Below, piece after piece: positions 60,665 to 64,000 of a stretch of 64,000 nt of DNA. Source of the stretch: Marispirochaeta sp964554875 (lineage in GTDB: Bacteria; Spirochaetota; Spirochaetia; JC444; Marispirochaetaceae); assembly GCA_964554875.1 (NCBI GenBank), contig CAZKQJ010000015.1:1-64000 (forward strand). Reading direction: 5' to 3'. Under the pieces are notes generated by a model. That model had not been told where the DNA came from. It worked only from the letters and a program-made list of their open reading frames with translations, and did no database searches. A program made the position numbers and the translations under genes. How positions within the stretch are numbered: the stretch's first letter is position 1; the number at the start of each line of letters is the position of its first letter.

Positions 60665-61736
60665 CCTTGTCCCTCCCCGTCCCCGATTCCGCAGCAGGGA
60701 ATATTACTCCAAGTTTTATTGCCCGGGCCGGCTCTTCCATGCACATGCGGTACTCCTCCTTCAGCTCCGCGTAGGGAACAAGCCGGTCAATAAGGTGATG
60801 GCCCGGTATGAGCCCCTGCCCTATCAAATGCAGGCATTCTGCCTCGATGCGGCCGGCACTCCAGCGGGGGTGGTCCCTGTTGGGGTCGCTGGTAGCCCGG
60901 GAAAAGATGATCTCGGGGCAGTTCATGTGGGCCTCCGCTCCCAGGTCCAGTCCGGCACCCCAGGGGGGCGGAAAAGCCCCGCAGACGATCCTTCCCCCGA
61001 AGGCTACACCCCGGAGGGCCTCCTGGAGGGCCTGCCGGGAGCCGGACATCTCAATAACTCCGTCTGCCCCCCTGTTCCGGGTAAGGAGTTTCAGTTCCCG
61101 GCCCACGTCTTCAGCGCCCGGGTCCAGTACCTCCGTGGCGCCCATCTTCATGGCCGCCGCCCTCCGCCCTTCCAGGGGATCGAGGGCAATAATCTGAGTT
61201 GCCCCGGAGAGAAGGGCCATGCGAACACAGATAAGCCCGATGGCCCCCATACCGAATACTGCGACCCTGTCCCCAAGGCGTACTCCGCTGTCCCGCACAG
61301 CCCCCAGGGAAAAGCGAGCCGGGTCAAGGCAGAGAGCGGAGCGCCAGTCGTTCTGCGACAGCCGCCACAGCCTGTTTCGGGGAATTACCGCGTATTCACA
61401 AAAGTGGGAGAAGCCGAATACATGCTCCCCCACTGCCAGATCCGTCACGTCCCGACCCAGAGAGGATACCCTTCCCGAAACCATATTGCCCGCGAAAAAG
61501 CTGTTTTCTTTCTTCTCTCCCCTGTCATGGGCAGGCGTTTTTTCATGAATCCGGAGCTCTTCGTTCCATTTTCCCCGCTGCGACGGGTACCCCTGGGCCA
61601 TGGAGAACTCGGTGCCGTGCTTTATGGCTCCGTACTCCAGCTCCACCAGGACCTCTCCCGGACCGGGTTCCCCGCGGGGGAACTCTTTCCACTCCAGCTT
61701 TCCGCTGCCTTCCCGGACCTGCAGGACCCTGTTCAT
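60657..61736 (-). CDS. Zinc-dependent alcohol/sorbitol dehydrogenase-like protein
   Basis: The 359-residue MDR-family protein has a GroES-like N-terminal part (EVLVELEYGAIKHGTEFSM; NMVSGRVSSLGRDVTDLAVGEHVF) and a nucleotide-binding loop (VAVFGMGAIGLICVRMA). The zinc-site cysteines of classical ADHs are mostly absent (KHGTE replaces the usual CGSD-type loop), resembling the 'zinc-binding dehydrogenase' group acting on sugar derivatives. It overlaps both neighbours. Confidence 0.8.
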   Translation of the reverse strand: MNRVLQVREGSGKLEWKEFPRGEPGPGEVLVELEYGAIKHGTEFSMAQGYPSQRGKWNEELRIHEKTPAHDRGEKKENSFFAGNMVSGRVSSLGRDVTDLAVGEHVFGFSHFCEYAVIPRNRLWRLSQNDWRSALCLDPARFSLGAVRDSGVRLGDRVAVFGMGAIGLICVRMALLSGATQIIALDPLEGRRAAAMKMGATEVLDPGAEDVGRELKLLTRNRGADGVIEMSGSRQALQEALRGVAFGGRIVCGAFPPPWGAGLDLGAEAHMNCPEIIFSRATSDPNRDHPRWSAGRIEAECLHLIGQGLIPGHHLIDRLVPYAELKEEYRMCMEEPARAIKLGVIFPAAESGTGRDKDE

Positions 61737-63040
61737 CGTATTATCCTGCAGTAGTCGCCGTGGGCGGTGAGCATCTCATTGCAGAGAGATACAATCTCGT
61801 CGATACTGAGTTCCGCCGCCGTATGGGGATCCAGGAAGGCGGCCTGATACAGGGCATCCCGGCTTCCCTGCAGGGCGGCCTCGATGGTCATGAGCTGCAC
61901 ATGCACCGCCGCGCTGTTGAGGGCGGCACACTGGACGGGAAGTTCCCCTGCGTAGACCCCCTGAATGCCGTTACGGTCCACCAGACAGGGGACCTCTACA
62001 ACAGCTCTGGCCGGCAAGTTGGGAATGAGGCCGGTATTCTGCACATTTCCGTGAATCCGCCGGGGGGTCCCGGAAACAACTGAGTCCATTATACCGGCCG
62101 CGTACTCATAGGAGAGGCCACTGGATTCGGCACTGAAGTCCAGGCTCTTTTCCTTTTCATTTTCCCACTCCCGGATCTGCTCCCTGCAGCGGCGGGGATA
62201 CTCATCCAGGGGAATATGGTACTCCTTTATGAGTTCGGGATGAGTGCGTTTTATCCAGTACGGACTGTACTCCGCATTATGCTCTGAAGACTCCGTTACG
62301 TAGTAACCAAAGCGCCGCATGATCTCGAAGCGCAGCCGGTCCTTGTGTTCCCTTAAACCTGAAGCCCGTTCCTTTATTTCCGGGTAGAGGTCTTTGCCCT
62401 TGTGTCTGATCTCCAGCAGCCAGGCCATGTGGTTAATACCGGCAATTCTCCATTGGACTTCCTCCGGGTCGATGTCAATTCCGGTGTACTGCAGGAGCCG
62501 GGGCACACAGATCTGTACCGAGTGGCACAGACCGACGGTCCGGATCCCCGAAGCAGCCAGAATCCCGCCGCTTACGATGGAGAGGGGATTTACATAATTC
62601 AGCAGGAGGGCTTCGGGGCACTCCTCCTCCATCTCCTTCACTATCTCGAACATCACCTGCAGGGTTCGTATACCCCGGAAGATCCCCCCGATCCCCAGGG
62701 TATCCCCGATGGTCTGCCGCAGCCCGTAGCGGGCGGGAATTTCGAAATCGATTACCGTTGCCGGCTCGTAGCCACCCACCTGAATCGCATTTATGACAAA
62801 GTCCGCCCCCCGCAGGGCAGCAGCTCTCTGTTCCTCTCCGCAGAAGCCGCGAAGACGGGCCAATCCCGCATTCAGCCCCTGGTTCAGTCGACCGATAATC
62901 TCCAAGGACTCTTTCAGTCTTCGACTGTCGATGTCATACAGATGAATCTCCGTATCCCGCAGCGCCGGAGTTTGAAAAGCATCTCCCAGAATATTACGCA
63001 CGAAAACAGTGCTTCCGGCCCCCAGAAAGGTAATAATCAT
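61733..63040 (-). CDS. GH4 alpha-galactosidase-type glycosidase (MelA-like)
   Basis: The 435-residue enzyme has an NAD-binding opening MIITFLGAGSTVFVRNIL and the GH4 motifs NYVNPLSI (N151-P152), CHSVQ (172-176) and GINHMAW (N203-H204). It uses NAD+ and a divalent metal to cleave glycosides by redox elimination. CHSV is the alpha-galactosidase (MelA) type rather than the CHE/CHD types of other GH4 groups. It is the first gene of a three-gene operon divergent from an AraC activator. Confidence 0.88.
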   Translation of the reverse strand: MIITFLGAGSTVFVRNILGDAFQTPALRDTEIHLYDIDSRRLKESLEIIGRLNQGLNAGLARLRGFCGEEQRAAALRGADFVINAIQVGGYEPATVIDFEIPARYGLRQTIGDTLGIGGIFRGIRTLQVMFEIVKEMEEECPEALLLNYVNPLSIVSGGILAASGIRTVGLCHSVQICVPRLLQYTGIDIDPEEVQWRIAGINHMAWLLEIRHKGKDLYPEIKERASGLREHKDRLRFEIMRRFGYYVTESSEHNAEYSPYWIKRTHPELIKEYHIPLDEYPRRCREQIREWENEKEKSLDFSAESSGLSYEYAAGIMDSVVSGTPRRIHGNVQNTGLIPNLPARAVVEVPCLVDRNGIQGVYAGELPVQCAALNSAAVHVQLMTIEAALQGSRDALYQAAFLDPHTAAELSIDEIVSLCNEMLTAHGDYCRIIR

Positions 63041-63096
63041 TTTCGTTGCCTCCAGGTCCCATGCTAGGGCATCTGTTTTCCGGGGTATATAGCAAA

Positions 63097-63957
63097 ATGT
63101 GGAAAATGAAGTCCGGTTCCGAGTTCTTCAACACCATCGTTCCTTCCGCAGACATCAACCTTCTGTTCACCGGATACGAACAGTGCCCCCCGGAAAAATC
63201 CTGCGGAGGCGTCCGTTCCCATTTTCTCCTTCATTACATAGTGTCCGGCAGCGGAACAGTACTCACCGGCGACAAAACCTTCAAGCTCAACCCCGGAGAC
63301 CTCTTCTGCTATTCTCCCGAACAGCCCCTTCACTATACGGCGGATTCCCTGAGACCCTGGAAGTTCGCCTGGGTCGGATTCACCGGCGCGAGGGTCGACG
63401 AGATACTCAAGCCATTCACCGGCGGAGCTCCCCTGACCATCCGTACCCACCCTTCCCCGTTACGAATGGAGGGACTCTTTGAATCGCTCTTTCGACAGCA
63501 GGAGCTCCGCAACGAAGGCTTTAACCTGGTTTCCGAAGGTATTCTTCTGGAAATTCTGGGGGAGTTGTGCCGGGCTGACTGCAAATTTCCGGAATCGGTT
63601 CAGGTTCAAGATACCCCGCCCGGGATTGGAACCGGGGACCTGCAGTCCTTTTATGTGCAAAAGATGAGGCAGTTCATCCATTCCAATTACCAGAATGCCA
63701 TAAGCGTGCAGCACGTGGTGGACTACATCGGGATTGACCGCTCTTACGCTTCCCGAATTTTTCATCGCCTGGAAAAGCGGACCATTCAGCGTTACCTTAT
63801 CGATCTTCGAATGAAAAAAGCAAGGCAGCTGCTCGAGGAAAAAAGACTCTCCATTGTAAACGTCGCTCGTTCCGTGGGGTATCAGGATTACACCACCTTT
63901 GAACGAAGGTTCAAACAGGAGCATGGCAAATCCCCCGGCTCTTTCCCGGATACGTAA
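63097..63957 (+). CDS. AraC family transcriptional regulator
   Basis: The protein of about 286 residues has an N-terminal cupin-type arabinose-binding-like domain (HFLLHYIVSGSGTVLTGDKTFKLNPGDLFCYSPEQ) and a C-terminal double HTH (ISVQHVVDYIGIDRSYASRIFHRLEKRTIQRYLIDLRMKKARQLL; SIVNVARSVGYQDYTTFERRFKQEHGKSP). It closely fits MsmR/RafR-type activators of sugar operons. The start is uncertain (ATG 63061, 63097 or 63106). It probably controls the divergent GH4 operon. Confidence 0.88.
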   Translation: MWKMKSGSEFFNTIVPSADINLLFTGYEQCPPEKSCGGVRSHFLLHYIVSGSGTVLTGDKTFKLNPGDLFCYSPEQPLHYTADSLRPWKFAWVGFTGARVDEILKPFTGGAPLTIRTHPSPLRMEGLFESLFRQQELRNEGFNLVSEGILLEILGELCRADCKFPESVQVQDTPPGIGTGDLQSFYVQKMRQFIHSNYQNAISVQHVVDYIGIDRSYASRIFHRLEKRTIQRYLIDLRMKKARQLLEEKRLSIVNVARSVGYQDYTTFERRFKQEHGKSPGSFPDT

Positions 63958-63962
63958 AACAG

Positions 63963-63985
63963 GTACGAAATCGGTACTTTCGTAC
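63963..63985. promoter_or_regulatory. Perfect inverted repeat after the AraC gene at the window edge
   Basis: GTACGAAA (63963-63970) and TTTCGTAC (63978-63985) flank a 7-nt centre. No T-run follows, so an operator for the next, unseen gene is more likely than a terminator. Confidence 0.4.
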
Positions 63986-64000
63986 TATTGTTGCCCAATA

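Noticed and set aside
60498..61754. 418-codon open frame on the plus strand
   Set aside because: Antisense to the oxidoreductase and dehydrogenase genes; low-complexity Pro/Gly/Arg content.

Overview
The window is about 55% GC and densely coding. It looks like the chromosome of a free-living, probably marine or sediment spirochaete (Spirochaetaceae-like). Evidence: periplasmic sugar-binding protein with an AEGQKE-type mature N-terminus, large lipoproteins with FlgD-like Ig repeats plus an OmpA domain, a membrane-anchored PilZ protein, a CZB-type chemoreceptor, many signalling proteins and a GlyQS-type glycyl-tRNA synthetase. The taxonomic placement is inference. No phage, plasmid or CRISPR locus is visible.

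Layout. 1-5062: redox and iron-linked small genes (DUF134, hemerythrin-like, C_GCAxxG_C_C, a split-barrel flavoprotein with a Fur-box-like site on its promoter, RraA), then a Cys-rich LuxR regulator and a chemoreceptor. 5066-7795 (minus): a selenium-handling operon (YedE-type transporter, TusA-like carrier, cysteine desulfurase-like enzyme, DUF3343). 8021-8574: divergent tRNA-Arg(CCG) and tRNA-Phe(GAA) with clear promoters and terminators, then a 149-bp MITE-like element. 8575-14192 (minus): ROK regulator, MFS transporter, TauABC-like ABC importer and phosphoesterase; the MFS start region carries an 81-bp tandem repeat. 14295-18052: THUMP methyltransferase, PilZ protein, an Fe-S-less MutY-like glycosylase and an AT-richer DUF429 gene. 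18205-22288 (minus): gltX-glyS-tyrS. 22384-30126: small conserved genes, a MOP/ANK-like membrane protein, AzlCD, two CNB-GGDEF proteins translationally coupled to a DHH phosphoesterase, and a MalT-like regulator.

30217-39736: the Ig/OmpA lipoprotein, a BaiN-like flavoprotein, and a CitAB-type two-component system bracketed by two fumarate-reductase-type flavoproteins. 39742-46171: a DeoR regulator with an orphan sugar ABC ATPase, divergent from a ChvE-GguA-GguB sugar importer whose promoter has a palindromic operator. 46237-52358: cupredoxin, small membrane and lipoproteins, CvfB, a histidine kinase, a uridine-kinase-like P-loop protein and a GH13 oligo-1,6-glucosidase. 52439-56323: a J-domain protein converging on an operon of a double-length KamA-type radical SAM protein and a leaderless M23-type protein. 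56522-59675: a glycan-binding-type secreted protein and a NarL-type two-component system. 59672-63957: a GH4 alpha-galactosidase-type sugar cluster with a divergent AraC regulator.

The most unusual item is the KamA-like protein (53867-56323). Its first half has the radical SAM cysteines but an Arg where lysine 2,3-aminomutase has its PLP lysine. Its second half reads as a degenerate, cysteine-less duplicate of the same barrel. The gene is coupled to a cytosolic-looking M23 peptidase-fold protein. All homology statements come from reading motifs by eye; no database search was run.
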